Assembly: GCA_017442315.1 (NCBI GenBank)
Contig: JAFRZX010000042.1
Coordinates: forward strand, 1-64,000
Length of the DNA: 64,000 nt
From: Bacteroidales bacterium
Lineage (GTDB): Bacteria > Bacteroidota > Bacteroidia > Bacteroidales > UBA932
Direction: 5' to 3'
The first letter of the stretch is position 1; every line of letters starts with the position of its first letter. The position numbers and the translations under genes are program-made. The notes under the pieces were generated by a model. It was not told the DNA's origin, ran no database searches, and saw nothing but the letters and a program-made list of their open reading frames with translations. This document shows, piece after piece, positions 17,262 through 28,000 of this stretch.

Positions 17262-18365
17262 ATGGCACTTAAATGCGGTATAGTAGGACTTCCTAATGTG
17301 GGAAAATCAACATTGTTCAATTGCGTCAGCTCAGGAAAGGCACAGAGCGCAAACTTCCCTTTCTGCACAATCGAACCTAATATAGGTTCCACTATAGTAC
17401 CAGACAAGAGACTGGAGGTACTTGAAAGTCTCTGCAATCCTAAAAGAGTTGTTCCGGCAACAGTGGAAATAGTCGATATAGCAGGACTCGTAAAAGGAGC
17501 CAGCAAGGGAGAGGGTCTCGGTAATCAATTTCTTGCAAATATCAGAGAGACTGATGCAATTCTGCATGTACTTAGATGCTTCGATGATCCTAATATAGTT
17601 CACGTCGACGGAAGCGTAGATCCAGTCAGAGACAAGGAGGTAATAGACCTTGAACTCCAGCTGAAAGATCTTGAAACAGTTGAAAACCGTATTGCAAAAG
17701 TGCAGAAGCAGGCCCAGACAGGAGGAGATAAGAATGCAAAGAAACTTTTTGATCTGCTCTGCAGGTATAGGGACGCCCTTCAGCAGGGGAAATCATGCCG
17801 TACTGTGATTCCGGAAAATACAGAAGAAGAACAGATGGCAAAAGAACTTTTCCTTCTTACAAACAAGCCGGTAATGTATGTCTGCAATGTTGACGAAGCT
17901 TCTGCAAAGACAGGAAACATTTATGTAGAACAGGTTCGTGAAGCAGTAAAGGACGAAAATGCTGAAATCCTTGTGATAGCCGCAAAAATAGAATCAGATA
18001 TAGCAGAACTGGAAAGCTACGAGGAGCGCCAGATGTTCCTTGAAGAAATGGGATTGGAAGAATCCGGTGTGGTAAGACTCATCCAGAGTGCATATTCACT
18101 TCTGAACCTTCGCACATACTTCACTGCAGGAGCAGACGAGTGCCGCGCATGGACTATTAACAAAGGAGACAAAGCACCTAAGGCAGCAGGAGTGATCCAT
18201 ACGGATTTTGAAAAGGGATTCATACGTGCCGAAGTAATCAAATACGAAGATTTCGTATCATTGAAATCAGAAGCAGCCTGCCGTGCAGCTGGAAAGCTGG
18301 GAGTGGAAGGTAAGGAATACGTCGTCCAGGACGGAGACATAATGCATTTTCTTTTCAACGTATAA
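17262..18365 (+). CDS. ychF: Ribosome-binding ATPase/GTPase YchF
   Basis: A 367-residue Obg-family P-loop protein that hydrolyses ATP in most species and associates with ribosomes. It has the Walker A motif GLPNVGKST (about residues 8-16), the switch region NFPFCTIEPN, the Walker B region VDIAGLVKGASKGEG, a central coiled-coil and the C-terminal TGS-like domain ending in VQDGDIMHFLFNV. A TAAATTTG promoter element lies at 17229-17236. It converges with and overlaps the next gene by 11 bases. Confidence 0.97.
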   Translation: MALKCGIVGLPNVGKSTLFNCVSSGKAQSANFPFCTIEPNIGSTIVPDKRLEVLESLCNPKRVVPATVEIVDIAGLVKGASKGEGLGNQFLANIRETDAILHVLRCFDDPNIVHVDGSVDPVRDKEVIDLELQLKDLETVENRIAKVQKQAQTGGDKNAKKLFDLLCRYRDALQQGKSCRTVIPENTEEEQMAKELFLLTNKPVMYVCNVDEASAKTGNIYVEQVREAVKDENAEILVIAAKIESDIAELESYEERQMFLEEMGLEESGVVRLIQSAYSLLNLRTYFTAGADECRAWTINKGDKAPKAAGVIHTDFEKGFIRAEVIKYEDFVSLKSEAACRAAGKLGVEGKEYVVQDGDIMHFLFNV

Positions 18366-18861
18366 GGGATTCCACAGCAACCTTAAGATCAGAATAAGAC
18401 GGAACGGGATCATCAGTAAAAACATTTCTGATAATTCCGTTCCTGTCATTTATATATATCCTTGGAATACGAGATTGTGCAAACAATTCATATACACTTC
18501 TGTCATTTTGCGCAGAAAAGGCCATATCAAGTCCGTTTTCCTTCCAATAAGTCTCTATCTTATCTTTTTCCTCTTCGCGGCTTATAAGCACAAATAACAC
18601 GTTTTCGGCCTTATATTCATCATATATTTTCTGAACAATGGGAAGAGTTTTCTGACAATCCTTACACTCAGTGTGAAAAAACATAACGAAAGAAACCTTT
18701 CCTTTAAGCAGATCATCAGTCATCAGGCTTCCATCACTCATCATTACGGAAAAATCCGGTAAAAAATCCCCCGGTTCAAGTTCATCACCAATTCCTTTAT
18801 TCTTGATGCAACCTGAAATCATTATGCAGAGTGACAGAAACAAGAAAATATGTTTACTCAT
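18355..18861 (-). CDS. Thioredoxin-like lipoprotein (TlpA/AhpC-TSA type)
   Basis: A 168-residue exported protein with a lipobox (MISGC). It has a thioredoxin fold with a CKDC redox motif in FFHTECKDCQKTLP (about residues 70-83) and a cis-proline in SRIPRIYIND. It is probably a periplasmic thiol-disulfide reductase. Its 3' end overlaps ychF on the other strand by 11 bases. The ATG is 12 bases from a GAATCTGTTTAAATTTT motif (minus strand, 18873-18889) that recurs upstream of other genes in the window. Confidence 0.9.
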   Translation of the reverse strand: MSKHIFLFLSLCIMISGCIKNKGIGDELEPGDFLPDFSVMMSDGSLMTDDLLKGKVSFVMFFHTECKDCQKTLPIVQKIYDEYKAENVLFVLISREEEKDKIETYWKENGLDMAFSAQNDRSVYELFAQSRIPRIYINDRNGIIRNVFTDDPVPSYSDLKVAVESLIR

Positions 18862-18896
18862 GGAATTTTGATAAAATTTAAACAGATTCTAAAAAT

Positions 18897-18927
18897 AATC
18901 CCGATAATCAATTTGATTACCGGGATT
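18897..18927 (-). terminator. Terminator after the PpiD-like gene
   Basis: AATCCCG (18897-18903) pairs with CGGGATT (18921-18927), and the stem extends inward through TAATCAA/TTGATTA with one mismatch. Read on the minus strand the hairpin is followed by ATTTTTAG, so it terminates leftward transcription from 18949-20931 before the thioredoxin-like gene. Confidence 0.75.
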
Positions 18928-18948
18928 ACAACCTTTAAACTTCACTTA

Positions 18949-20931
18949 TTAATAGAAACGTGCTCTATTATCCTTTACTTCAGCATCTTCCATCATTACA
19001 GGAACAAGCATCTGGGAAGAATACATAGTCATCTGTGCATCACGTGACTTTGCATCATCCTCTGTGAAGAAAGCACCTGTATCATGTCCTGTAACCTTAT
19101 AGACATATACACCTATATTGCCTGCCAGAGGTCCATAAAGCTTGCCTTCCTCTGCAACGGAAGCTGCTCCGATGAACTTATTGTCAAGACCCTGTGATGT
19201 AAGAGATGAGAATGCTACATCTTCCTTAGTACTTACAGTCGTTCCAAGAACCTCGGCAACAGCCTGAAGATCTTCAAGACCTGAAATTTTCTCTGCAACT
19301 TCAGCAGCCTTCTTCTCACCCACCTTCTCTTTGTAAAGAATATTGCTTATGGCAGAGGAAACCTCCTTGAGATCAGTATATCCTTCCTTGTGCGCTGCCT
19401 TGAGAGCCGCTACAATGAAATAATTGTTGTTTACGGTAATGATATTTGACACATCACCTGGCTTAGCCTCGAAAGCCCATCTTGTAACTTCCTTGGTATT
19501 TTCCACTGCTCCAAGCCTATCTGAACTTTCGAGCATCTTGTTTACCGGATGTGCATAAAGACCTTCCTCGTTAAGGGCATTCTTGAATGACTCATACTTT
19601 CCAGCTGACTTGGTAGCAAACGTATTAGCCTTTGCATAATAACCGTTTACAGTCTCCTTGCTTGCTACAGCCTTTCTTTCAAGTACAGCAACTCTTTTCT
19701 TTGCAACAGGAGCTCTTGTATCGAGAACCTTGAAAACAAGACCGTTTACGGTGATTTCACTGTTCTTCTTTGCAGTCATCACATCCTCAAAGCCAGGAGT
19801 CTGAGTAATCCATATAGGCTCTGCAACATTAAGAAGACTGTCAACGTTCTCTGAATTTGCAGGTGCATACTTAACATATACGGAATCAGGAACCATAGCT
19901 TCATCCATAACCCTTACTGCATAGAAGGTATTATTGTTTGAAAGGACCTCAGACACAGAAGCACCCTTCTGGAAAGCATAGTCATTAACTACCTTTGCAA
20001 CAGAATTCAGTTCACCTGCCTTGTACCAATGGTTATCATACTGTCTGTCTGAATTGGCAAGAAGGAATCCCTTCATGTTTTCAGCAGCAGCAAATTCATC
20101 ATAAACATCGATTACAGCCTGGTTAGCAGCAGCTATATCATCAGCTGAAGGAACCACTTCAAACACTACATACTCTATATCCCTGCTTGCCTGCTGCTTG
20201 TAGAACTTCTTATGAGAATTATAATAATCCTTGATTTCATTTTCTGAAACAACAATTGTAGTATCCTTCTGATAACCATAAGGAACCAGAACAAATTCCA
20301 CATCAAAAGTATTATTATTCTCAGCTATGTCCTCATTGAGCATAAGTGTATTGGTAAAGTTGCTCTGATTAAAAAGAGACATGTATTTTGCATAATACTG
20401 CTGAGTCTTTGCCGCCTCCTGAAGATAATTCCAGTAAAGCTTCAGACGTCCGGTCTCATCTGATTCCATATAGCTGATGAATTCAAGAAGCATATCCTTT
20501 GAAAAAACACCCTGCTCATTGAAGAATGCCTGATTCTGAGAAATCACAGGAGAAGATATATCACCTGAAACAATAGCTACCATTTCCTCTTCACCCACAT
20601 GTATACCAGCCTTTTCAGCATTCTTTATGAAAAGATGCTTATCGATAAGGGACTGCCATGCCGCATTCCTTATCGACTGCTGCTGCTGTTCGTTCTGAAC
20701 AGATGAACCTGTAGTGATTTCGTTGATTGTAGTAAACTTTTCCACATCTGTCTGGAAATCAACATAAGAGATAGACTTTCCATCAATTTCACCTACATCA
20801 TATTTTGATGACATAGAAGAAGATACAGACTGAAGTGTAGTCGGATCAATAATGAATGATAACAATGCCACTGCAATAAGCACTGTTATAAAGATTCCGA
20901 ACTTTACACGGATTTTTTCAAGTACTGCCAT
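18949..20931 (-). CDS. PpiD/SurA-type periplasmic peptidyl-prolyl isomerase
   Basis: A 660-residue membrane-anchored foldase. One N-terminal membrane helix (FGIFITVLIAVALLSFII, residues 12-29) is followed by a SurA/PpiD N-terminal chaperone region, a parvulin-like region in the middle (around the segment with KAGELNSVAKVVNDYAFQKG) and a second parvulin-like part near KPGDVSNIITVNNNYFIVA. It would help fold exported proteins at the inner membrane. It is the last gene of the leftward cluster starting at coaX and is followed by a terminator. Confidence 0.88.
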   Translation of the reverse strand: MAVLEKIRVKFGIFITVLIAVALLSFIIDPTTLQSVSSSMSSKYDVGEIDGKSISYVDFQTDVEKFTTINEITTGSSVQNEQQQQSIRNAAWQSLIDKHLFIKNAEKAGIHVGEEEMVAIVSGDISSPVISQNQAFFNEQGVFSKDMLLEFISYMESDETGRLKLYWNYLQEAAKTQQYYAKYMSLFNQSNFTNTLMLNEDIAENNNTFDVEFVLVPYGYQKDTTIVVSENEIKDYYNSHKKFYKQQASRDIEYVVFEVVPSADDIAAANQAVIDVYDEFAAAENMKGFLLANSDRQYDNHWYKAGELNSVAKVVNDYAFQKGASVSEVLSNNNTFYAVRVMDEAMVPDSVYVKYAPANSENVDSLLNVAEPIWITQTPGFEDVMTAKKNSEITVNGLVFKVLDTRAPVAKKRVAVLERKAVASKETVNGYYAKANTFATKSAGKYESFKNALNEEGLYAHPVNKMLESSDRLGAVENTKEVTRWAFEAKPGDVSNIITVNNNYFIVAALKAAHKEGYTDLKEVSSAISNILYKEKVGEKKAAEVAEKISGLEDLQAVAEVLGTTVSTKEDVAFSSLTSQGLDNKFIGAASVAEEGKLYGPLAGNIGVYVYKVTGHDTGAFFTEDDAKSRDAQMTMYSSQMLVPVMMEDAEVKDNRARFY

Positions 20932-20995
20932 TTTATTAATTATTTTAGATTATTTCCGCAAAAAGCTATTGGGGTGCGAAGATAGTAATTTTCTG

Positions 20996-21613
20996 TCAAT
21001 CTACGTTATTTTTTTTAAACGGTCCTACAAAATTGACAGAATCCACAACGACTTGCGTAGTATCCTTAACCACAAAGCCATAACTGTTGAAAGGATTAAA
21101 GAGTTTTGAATCTCTAGCCCTCTGATCTGATTCCATGCCATATCCCTGTGAAAAACCGTCCGGAGAGTACATTCGTACATAACAATGGGTGTATATTTTC
21201 TCTTCCTTCTGGTCCCAATAGAGAGTATCGGTTTCCATCACCTCCTGATTGATAAGATTCTTTACCACCACATTTCCATAAGCTTCCCAGGTCTCCCTTC
21301 CATCCTTATACTGGACATGCTTTGCATTATCAGCTTCGATTTCCGTTTCAAGCATCCCTTCATCTGTGTATCCGAATACAGAAAAGCCTTCAGGAAAAAG
21401 TTCATAAGACAGTGAATCGTTCTCAAATCTCTGCATCAGGTCAGCTTCAGCCCTCATCTGTATATGTCCGTTTTCGCTATGCACAATGAACATGTCATTC
21501 ACAGTCTGCACAGGAGTTTCAGACAGTACAAGTGATTCAGCTTCAGCCAATTTTCCTTTACATGAATAAACGACGAAAGCAACCGCTGATGCGGTTGCAA
21601 TCATCTTGAACAT
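20996..21613 (-). CDS. lptC: LptC-like lipoprotein of LPS export
   Basis: A 205-residue protein with a short lipoprotein-type signal (VVYSC). The body is a series of beta-strand repeats (MRAEADLMQRFE, LETEIEADNAKHVQY, WEAYGNVVVKN, METDTLYWDQKEEKIYT) typical of the OstA/LptC jellyroll that relays lipopolysaccharide from the inner membrane to LptA. The ATG at 21611-21613 is chosen; the longer frame would start with TTG at 21631. It lies between a TPR gene and the PpiD-like gene, a common neighbourhood for lptC in Bacteroidales. Confidence 0.82.
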   Translation of the reverse strand: MFKMIATASAVAFVVYSCKGKLAEAESLVLSETPVQTVNDMFIVHSENGHIQMRAEADLMQRFENDSLSYELFPEGFSVFGYTDEGMLETEIEADNAKHVQYKDGRETWEAYGNVVVKNLINQEVMETDTLYWDQKEEKIYTHCYVRMYSPDGFSQGYGMESDQRARDSKLFNPFNSYGFVVKDTTQVVVDSVNFVGPFKKNNVD

Positions 21614-21637
21614 ATTGAATATCCTATCCAACGGTTA

Positions 21638-22969
21638 TTATTTCTGAGTTCTTACAATAGTAGTTGCCCTAAGACCTCCGCAAGATACAGTGTATGACTG
21701 ACCATCCTCAACTCCATACATGAATGCTTCCGCTGTCTGAGGAAAATAAGCAGAATACTGTCTGATAAGATTAGAGGCATCTTCAGCCAGAGTTTCATCA
21801 GCAGCCTTTGCCTTATTCATATAATCTACAGCTACCCAGTATTTAGCCCTCTGTTCTATATCATTTCCTGAACAAACAAGACTGCCCCAGATTGTACCTA
21901 AAAGCATATAAGCCTTTCCATCATACAGATCAGAAAGCTCTACAGCATCCTGAGCAGCCTTTACTGCCCTTGCATTATTGCTGTTCTTATAACAGAAGGC
22001 CGCAAGTTCCACATTATAATCTGCATCAGTATCTGCATCCGACTGCTCTGAAGCTATAGCCTCTTCCATGAATTTCACTGCATTATCAACATCTCCTCTT
22101 GAAGAATAGAGCTTATAGAGATTGTAAGCAGATGAGTGAGATGGCTCAAGGTTATACCATGTCTGCATTGCATTCACGAACAGATCGTTATCTGTACATC
22201 CTTCAGTCTTTATCATCATATTGACAATAGTCTTTGCAATACTTAGATTCTGAGGATCAGCTTCATATCTTGGAGTGAAAAGTTCCACCAGATTCTCGCA
22301 GCTTGCAACCTGACTTCCTATGAAAAGTTTCTCTATATCATCAAGATTCTTTGCAATAAGACGTCCTTCAGTTTCATTCTTAGGAGTCTTCTCACCAAGA
22401 TACTTTACAGAATTTTCATATGCATTTATCACATTTTCCGCTGAAATATCACCTTCCTGATAAAGATCGCATGCAATCTTCATATAGATAGGGAAAATAT
22501 TAGGAGATGTCTCAGACTGAGTCTGCTCAATAATATCAGTGAATTCTTTATATAGGAATTCAGGTTCACCCTGCTTGAAGTTATACATATCAAGAGCCTT
22601 CTTATTGAGGTTTGATACAGCATACTTAGGCCAATACTGTGCAATCTGATCATAAAGAACAAGAAGCGAGTCAACAAGCTGAGCCTTACGTATAGGATTA
22701 GCCGAATATTTCTTTATTTCACCTTTAAGAAGGGTTGTACCGTTTGAAAGAAGATTATATCTGGAAGTCGGAGGACAATACTTATATGCCTGTCTCCAGT
22801 TAGGAAGTGCAGATTCGTAATTTTTCTGTTTATAATACTCAGTATAATATGACAGATATTCTATACACTTTGTACTGTCCGGGCCATATTTTCCCTGAGC
22901 TGAAGATACGGCAGAGCTGCCTAACAAGACTGAAGCAAAAACTGAAACAATTATTAAAATTCTTCTCAT
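21638..22969 (-). CDS. Exported tetratricopeptide-repeat protein
   Basis: A 443-residue protein with a signal peptide (MRRILIIVSVFASVLLGSSA, cut near SSAQG). It is made of helical pairs fitting TPR repeats, for example CIEYLSYYTEYYKQKNYES and VELAAFCYKNSNNARAVKAA. It probably serves as a periplasmic scaffold for outer-membrane assembly, but no partner is proven. It ends 24 bases before the lptC-like start and starts 15 bases after the outer-membrane protein gene, so it is in the middle of an operon. Confidence 0.85.
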   Translation of the reverse strand: MRRILIIVSVFASVLLGSSAVSSAQGKYGPDSTKCIEYLSYYTEYYKQKNYESALPNWRQAYKYCPPTSRYNLLSNGTTLLKGEIKKYSANPIRKAQLVDSLLVLYDQIAQYWPKYAVSNLNKKALDMYNFKQGEPEFLYKEFTDIIEQTQSETSPNIFPIYMKIACDLYQEGDISAENVINAYENSVKYLGEKTPKNETEGRLIAKNLDDIEKLFIGSQVASCENLVELFTPRYEADPQNLSIAKTIVNMMIKTEGCTDNDLFVNAMQTWYNLEPSHSSAYNLYKLYSSRGDVDNAVKFMEEAIASEQSDADTDADYNVELAAFCYKNSNNARAVKAAQDAVELSDLYDGKAYMLLGTIWGSLVCSGNDIEQRAKYWVAVDYMNKAKAADETLAEDASNLIRQYSAYFPQTAEAFMYGVEDGQSYTVSCGGLRATTIVRTQK

Positions 22970-22984
22970 AGCAGTATTTATTTT

Positions 22985-24301
22985 TTAATTATATCTCGGT
23001 TTCTGGAACCATATGTCATGTATATTGAATCCTATGACAATCATAGCATATCTTTCCCTTACCATATTGTTCTTCATACTGGATTTCTGACCAAGGTCCA
23101 CTCCCAAAGAAAGACCATTATACCATCTGAATACCGGCAAAGTCAATCCTAAGGTTATACCCATGGAATTGACATTGGTTCCATTGAATTTGTAATACGA
23201 CTGGTCATAATATACTCCGGCACGGTAAGCACATCTCTTTAGATAGTATCTTATATCATTTCTATTAGGCACTATTTCAAATCCTGCACGGAAAGAATGG
23301 GAAACAGAAGATGTGAATGTAGATTCACCTATTGCAGAAAAACCATATGTATTATCCATTCCTGACCTTCTCCAGTCTGACATAACATAATCGAATTCCA
23401 CACTCCACTTTTCACCTCCTTTGAATGCTATACCGACTCCTATCTCGTTTCCGAACCTCACAGATCCCGAATGTTTAAGAGTATCTATATTATGACTCAA
23501 AGTGTCAACCACCCCAGATTGCACAGCATATCTGTAATTAGTGGCATACCCCTTCATTTTAGTACCAAGCTTATATGTAGCTCCTACCACCATCGATACA
23601 TCTCCACCCAGATTCTGTTCATACTGAAGGCCGAATTTTCCTGTAAACCCTCTCAACATAAGTTCACTTCCACTGTTGATGGATCTGTATGAAGCATCAG
23701 TATACTCCATATTGGTGACCTTGTCAATATTTCCAAAATAATATATACCTTCAGCTCCTACCGAGAATTTTTTCCAGAATGTTGCTCCAGCACCAAGAAA
23801 AACCTGATATATGCTTCCTGTTCCGTGGGAATCGTAAGTAATATTGTTTGTCTGACCTATTATGTCAGGATTGCTTTCAATGGCTGTAAAATCATATCCT
23901 ACGTCACTGAACGGCGTTATTCCTACCATTATCGCAGATGATTTCCATATAGGAAAACTCATAACGAAATCATATATATTGAAAGTATTCTTCGCTGATC
24001 TGAGGTCACCTTGACTATATATAGTATTTTTCTGTGAAAGTCCGAAATCAGCCATGAAAGACAATGTATCCCTGGCTGTAACCGCTGCAGGATTAAGATA
24101 GTTTATGAATCTTCTGTTTCTGGTAGCTATACCTACTCCACCCATACTCTTATTATATGCAGTCCCCTCTTTTGATATATCACCGATTCCATATATGGAA
24201 TAAGGGGAATAAGCTCCATAAGCGCCATCCTGAGCTGAGACAGAGACACTTATAAAAATAATAAAGGAGAACAGCAGAATCCTTTCAATCTTTTCTATCA
24301 T
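22985..24301 (-). CDS. Outer-membrane beta-barrel protein
   Basis: A 438-residue protein with a signal peptide ending near VSVSAQDG. The start of the mature part (YSPYSIYGIGD) and the repeated amphipathic strands (GMGGVGIATRN-like turn SMGGVGIATRN, FGLQYEQNLGG, VGATYKLGTKM) fit FadL-like or other transporter-type barrels of Bacteroidota. The chosen ATG is at 24299-24301; the longer frame begins with TTG at 24307. Its start overlaps the end of coaX by 17 bases, so the two are translationally coupled. Confidence 0.82.
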   Translation of the reverse strand: MIEKIERILLFSFIIFISVSVSAQDGAYGAYSPYSIYGIGDISKEGTAYNKSMGGVGIATRNRRFINYLNPAAVTARDTLSFMADFGLSQKNTIYSQGDLRSAKNTFNIYDFVMSFPIWKSSAIMVGITPFSDVGYDFTAIESNPDIIGQTNNITYDSHGTGSIYQVFLGAGATFWKKFSVGAEGIYYFGNIDKVTNMEYTDASYRSINSGSELMLRGFTGKFGLQYEQNLGGDVSMVVGATYKLGTKMKGYATNYRYAVQSGVVDTLSHNIDTLKHSGSVRFGNEIGVGIAFKGGEKWSVEFDYVMSDWRRSGMDNTYGFSAIGESTFTSSVSHSFRAGFEIVPNRNDIRYYLKRCAYRAGVYYDQSYYKFNGTNVNSMGITLGLTLPVFRWYNGLSLGVDLGQKSSMKNNMVRERYAMIVIGFNIHDIWFQKPRYN

Positions 24302-24998
24302 ATTCAACAGCTATTAAAGCCAACCCCATCAAAACGAGATTACAAACTACAAAGATGGAGTTTTTCATTCTTTTTGCAAAATAAATCGCATCACCACCCG
24401 TAAAAACATTTACATTTTCAGGATGTTGCAAAATGTATCCGCTGATTTCAAACATCATGCCTGATATGACACCGGATTCTATTGAAGTAGATAAGTTATA
24501 TCCATTTTCCGTTATTTCAAGAGGGGTATCAAGTAAGGGAAGGGATTTTGCATAACGGTTCAAAGCCTTGAATCTCATTCTGCATCCTAAAGAAACGTTT
24601 CCTCCCGAATAATTACCATCTGCATCAATGAAATCTACTGTCATTGTAGTACCGAAATCAAATATAGTACAGTCTCTTCCATTGAAAAGATATCTTGAAG
24701 CTATTATAGATGCGGCCCTGTCAGGAGTAAGATGACCTGGTATAGAATATTTTTCAAATATTACTCTATCTGCTATTACAAGTTTCTCACAACAAGATTC
24801 CAGCTTATTTATGTTCTGAGTTGAAAAATTTCTTAAACTGCTCAGCACCATTATATCGGGTTTTTCCTTTTCTATGATGGATAATATGAAATCCATCATC
24901 TTCTCACCCTGATACCTGAAAGTCCTTCCTATGGTCACTCCGTCGCACCATGAAGCTTTCAAAGCCGTGTTTCCTATATCTATAACAAGATTAGCCAC
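24285..24998 (-). CDS. coaX: Type III pantothenate kinase
   Basis: A 237-residue ASKHA-fold enzyme catalysing the first step of coenzyme A synthesis. It shows the phosphate-1 motif VIDIGNTALKASW, the pantothenate-site region PGHLTPDRAA, the phosphate-2 motif IFDFGTTMTVDFID and the adenosine motif VNVFTGGDAIYFA. The start codon appears to be GTG (24996-24998), since no ATG lies nearby upstream in frame. It heads the leftward operon with the outer-membrane protein, the TPR protein and lptC. Confidence 0.94.
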   Translation of the reverse strand: MANLVIDIGNTALKASWCDGVTIGRTFRYQGEKMMDFILSIIEKEKPDIMVLSSLRNFSTQNINKLESCCEKLVIADRVIFEKYSIPGHLTPDRAASIIASRYLFNGRDCTIFDFGTTMTVDFIDADGNYSGGNVSLGCRMRFKALNRYAKSLPLLDTPLEITENGYNLSTSIESGVISGMMFEISGYILQHPENVNVFTGGDAIYFAKRMKNSIFVVCNLVLMGLALIAVEYDRKD

Positions 24999-25034
24999 TT
25001 CCTTTATATTTTATGACCTGCAAATGTACAAAAA

Positions 25035-28000
25035 TTACTGTAACTTCTTTAGAACAGAATAAGCTTTGGAAATACTGTCAATATTACGTGAAAATATTCT
25101 CAGACGATCATCATTCTGCTTCAGCTCAAAAAGAGAAGGATTCTTTGATACATTTTCAAGAACCTTTGCAAACTTGTCACTTTTATAATATCGGGATAAT
25201 GGATTTGAAATAAAGAATGCTATCATCACTCCATTCTTTATTATTATCTTTTCAAATCCTGTATTCTTTCCAAGCTGTCTTATCCTTACAATGTCAAACA
25301 ATCTGCAAAGTTCTTCCGGCATGGTTCCGAAACGGTCTGTAAGCCTGCTTCTCATTGTATCAAGTTCCTTATCAGATGAAAGAGAATCCAATTCCTTATA
25401 AATCCTTATTTTTTCAGCAGTAACATCTATATATCCGTCAGGGATCAAAGCAATCTGATCAGTCTCTATGGTACAGTCTGATATATAACTGTCGTCTATG
25501 TTTCTTGAAGACAATCCAGTCTCCACTCCTAATTCTTCCATAGCTTCGGCGAGGATCTTCTGATATGTTTCAAATCCCATATCAGTAATGAAACCACTTT
25601 GTTCAGCCCCCAGCAGATTTCCTGCACCCCTTATATCAAGATCCTGCATTGCTATATTGAAACCGCTTCCTAAATCCGAAAAAGCTTCTATAGCTTTAAG
25701 TCTCCTTCTTGCATCTTCCGTTATAGACACCAAAGGAGGAACCATCAGGTAACAGAAAGCTCGCTTGTTTGATCTTCCTACACGTCCTCTTAACTGATGA
25801 AGGTCACTCAAACCTATATTCTGGGCCTGATTTATTATTATAGTGTTGGCATTAGGTATGTCAAGACCGTTTTCTATGATTGTGGTACATAACAGCATAT
25901 CATAATCTCCTGCCATGAAGTCCAGTATCTTATTTTCAAGAACCTTTGACTCCATCTGGCCATGAGCAATGCAAATCTTCATATCAGGAACCAATCTATG
26001 AAGAATATCATGAATAGATTGAAGTTCTTCCACTCTGTTATGTACAAAAAACAATTGCCCTCCCCTGTTAAGTTCATACCTTATGATCTTTCTTACCTCA
26101 TCATGGTCGAAAAGCATTATTTCAGTCTGTACCGGTATTCTGTTTGGAGGTGGAGTGTTTATGATAGACAGGTCTCTTGCACCCAATAGAGAAAACTGAA
26201 GTGTGCGAGGTATAGGGGTTGCTGTCAAAGTAAGAGTATCGACAGAAGCTTTCAGCTGTCGTAATTTCTCCTTGGCTCCTACACCGAATTTCTGTTCTTC
26301 ATCTATTATAAGCAATCCAAGATCCTTGAATTCAAAGCCCTTTCCTATAAGTTTATGCGTACCTATGACAATATCAAGGATTCCCGACTTCAATTTCTTC
26401 TGGATATCACTTATTTCCTTTGCTGTACGCAATCTGCTTACATAATCTATATTGCAAGGAAAATCTTTAAGACGATTTCTGAATGTATTATAATGCTGAA
26501 GAGCCAGAATAGTAGTAGGAACCAATACTGCAACCTGCTTGCTGTCCGCTACAGCCTTGAAAGCTGCTCTGACAGCTACTTCTGTCTTTCCAAACCCTAC
26601 ATCACCACATACAAGTCTATCCATAGGACAGGTATCTTCCATATCTCTCTTGACAGCATAAACCGCCTTTTCCTGATCAGGTGTATCTTCATACATAAAA
26701 GATGATTCAAGCTCCTGCTGCAAATAAGTATCTGCAGAAAAAGCAAAACCACGAGCACTCTTACGCTTTGCATACAGCTGTATAAGATCCTTGGCTATAT
26801 CCTTTACTTTTGACTTTGTTCCGGCTTTGAGATTCTGCCATACCCTGGATCCCAGCTTATGTATCTTGGGAGGTTCAGAATCCTTTGATTTATAACGGGA
26901 AATCTTATGAAGAGCATGAACGGATACAAAAACCACATCATTATCCTTATAAGTAAGCTTTACAACTTCATGCATCCTTCCCTTATCATCTTTCATTCTC
27001 ACAAGACCGCCGAAAATACCTACTCCATAATCTATATGGACTACATAATCACCTATAGCGAAAGAGGTAAGATCATTTATAGTAAGCTGCTCGCTTCTGT
27101 CAACAGTCCTACGGATACTGACACGATGAAAACGGTCAAATATCTCATGGTCACTGTAACAACATACCTTATTGTCATGATCGATGAAACCGTTATGGAT
27201 ATTGCAGCCGGATATGAATTCAGGAAGAAGTCCTCCGTTCTGTGAAAGTATGGATTTAAGTCTATCGAGCTGAGATTGCTTCTCACCATATATCCTGACC
27301 CTATACCCCTTTTCCATGCAACTTCTTATATCCTCAGTAAGCAGTTCGAAGTTCTTATTGAACACCGGCTGAGGTGATATATTGAACTCCACATAATCTG
27401 TTTGCTGTCTTGAAAGCGGAAGTTCCATATATATTCTTCGGAACCTGCCCACGGAAGCAAAGAAGTCCTTGTTATTGTACATAGCTGAAGAATCCAGCCA
27501 TAAAAGAGTATCGGAAGGAAGAATATCCATTATGCTGATTGTCATGGAATCCTCGTCTGATACTATTATATCGGGATATATCTCCGCATTATCAACTTTC
27601 TGTACAGAAAGCTGGGTATTGCAGTCGAACATATTCAAAGATTCTATTTCGTCACCGAAAAAGGATACTCTGACAGGATTGCTGTAAGAATATGAAAATA
27701 TATCCAATATAGCTCCACGTACGGCAAACTGACCAGGTTCTGAAACAAAATCCACCCTTTCAAATCCGCTGTTGAACAATATATCCACCATATCATCCCG
27801 ACCCGATTCATCCCCCACCGAAAGTTTCAATATGGATTGACGTATCTTTTCCTCAGAAGGTATCCCCTCCTCTATAGCTGCCGGATAAGTGACAATGAAC
27901 AACTGCTCTCCCTTATTTTCAAGTATCTTTCCTATTGCGGATGTCCTCTGTACTCCCAAAGAAGATTTATAATTACTCCTCTCAAGACTTTTTCCAGAAG

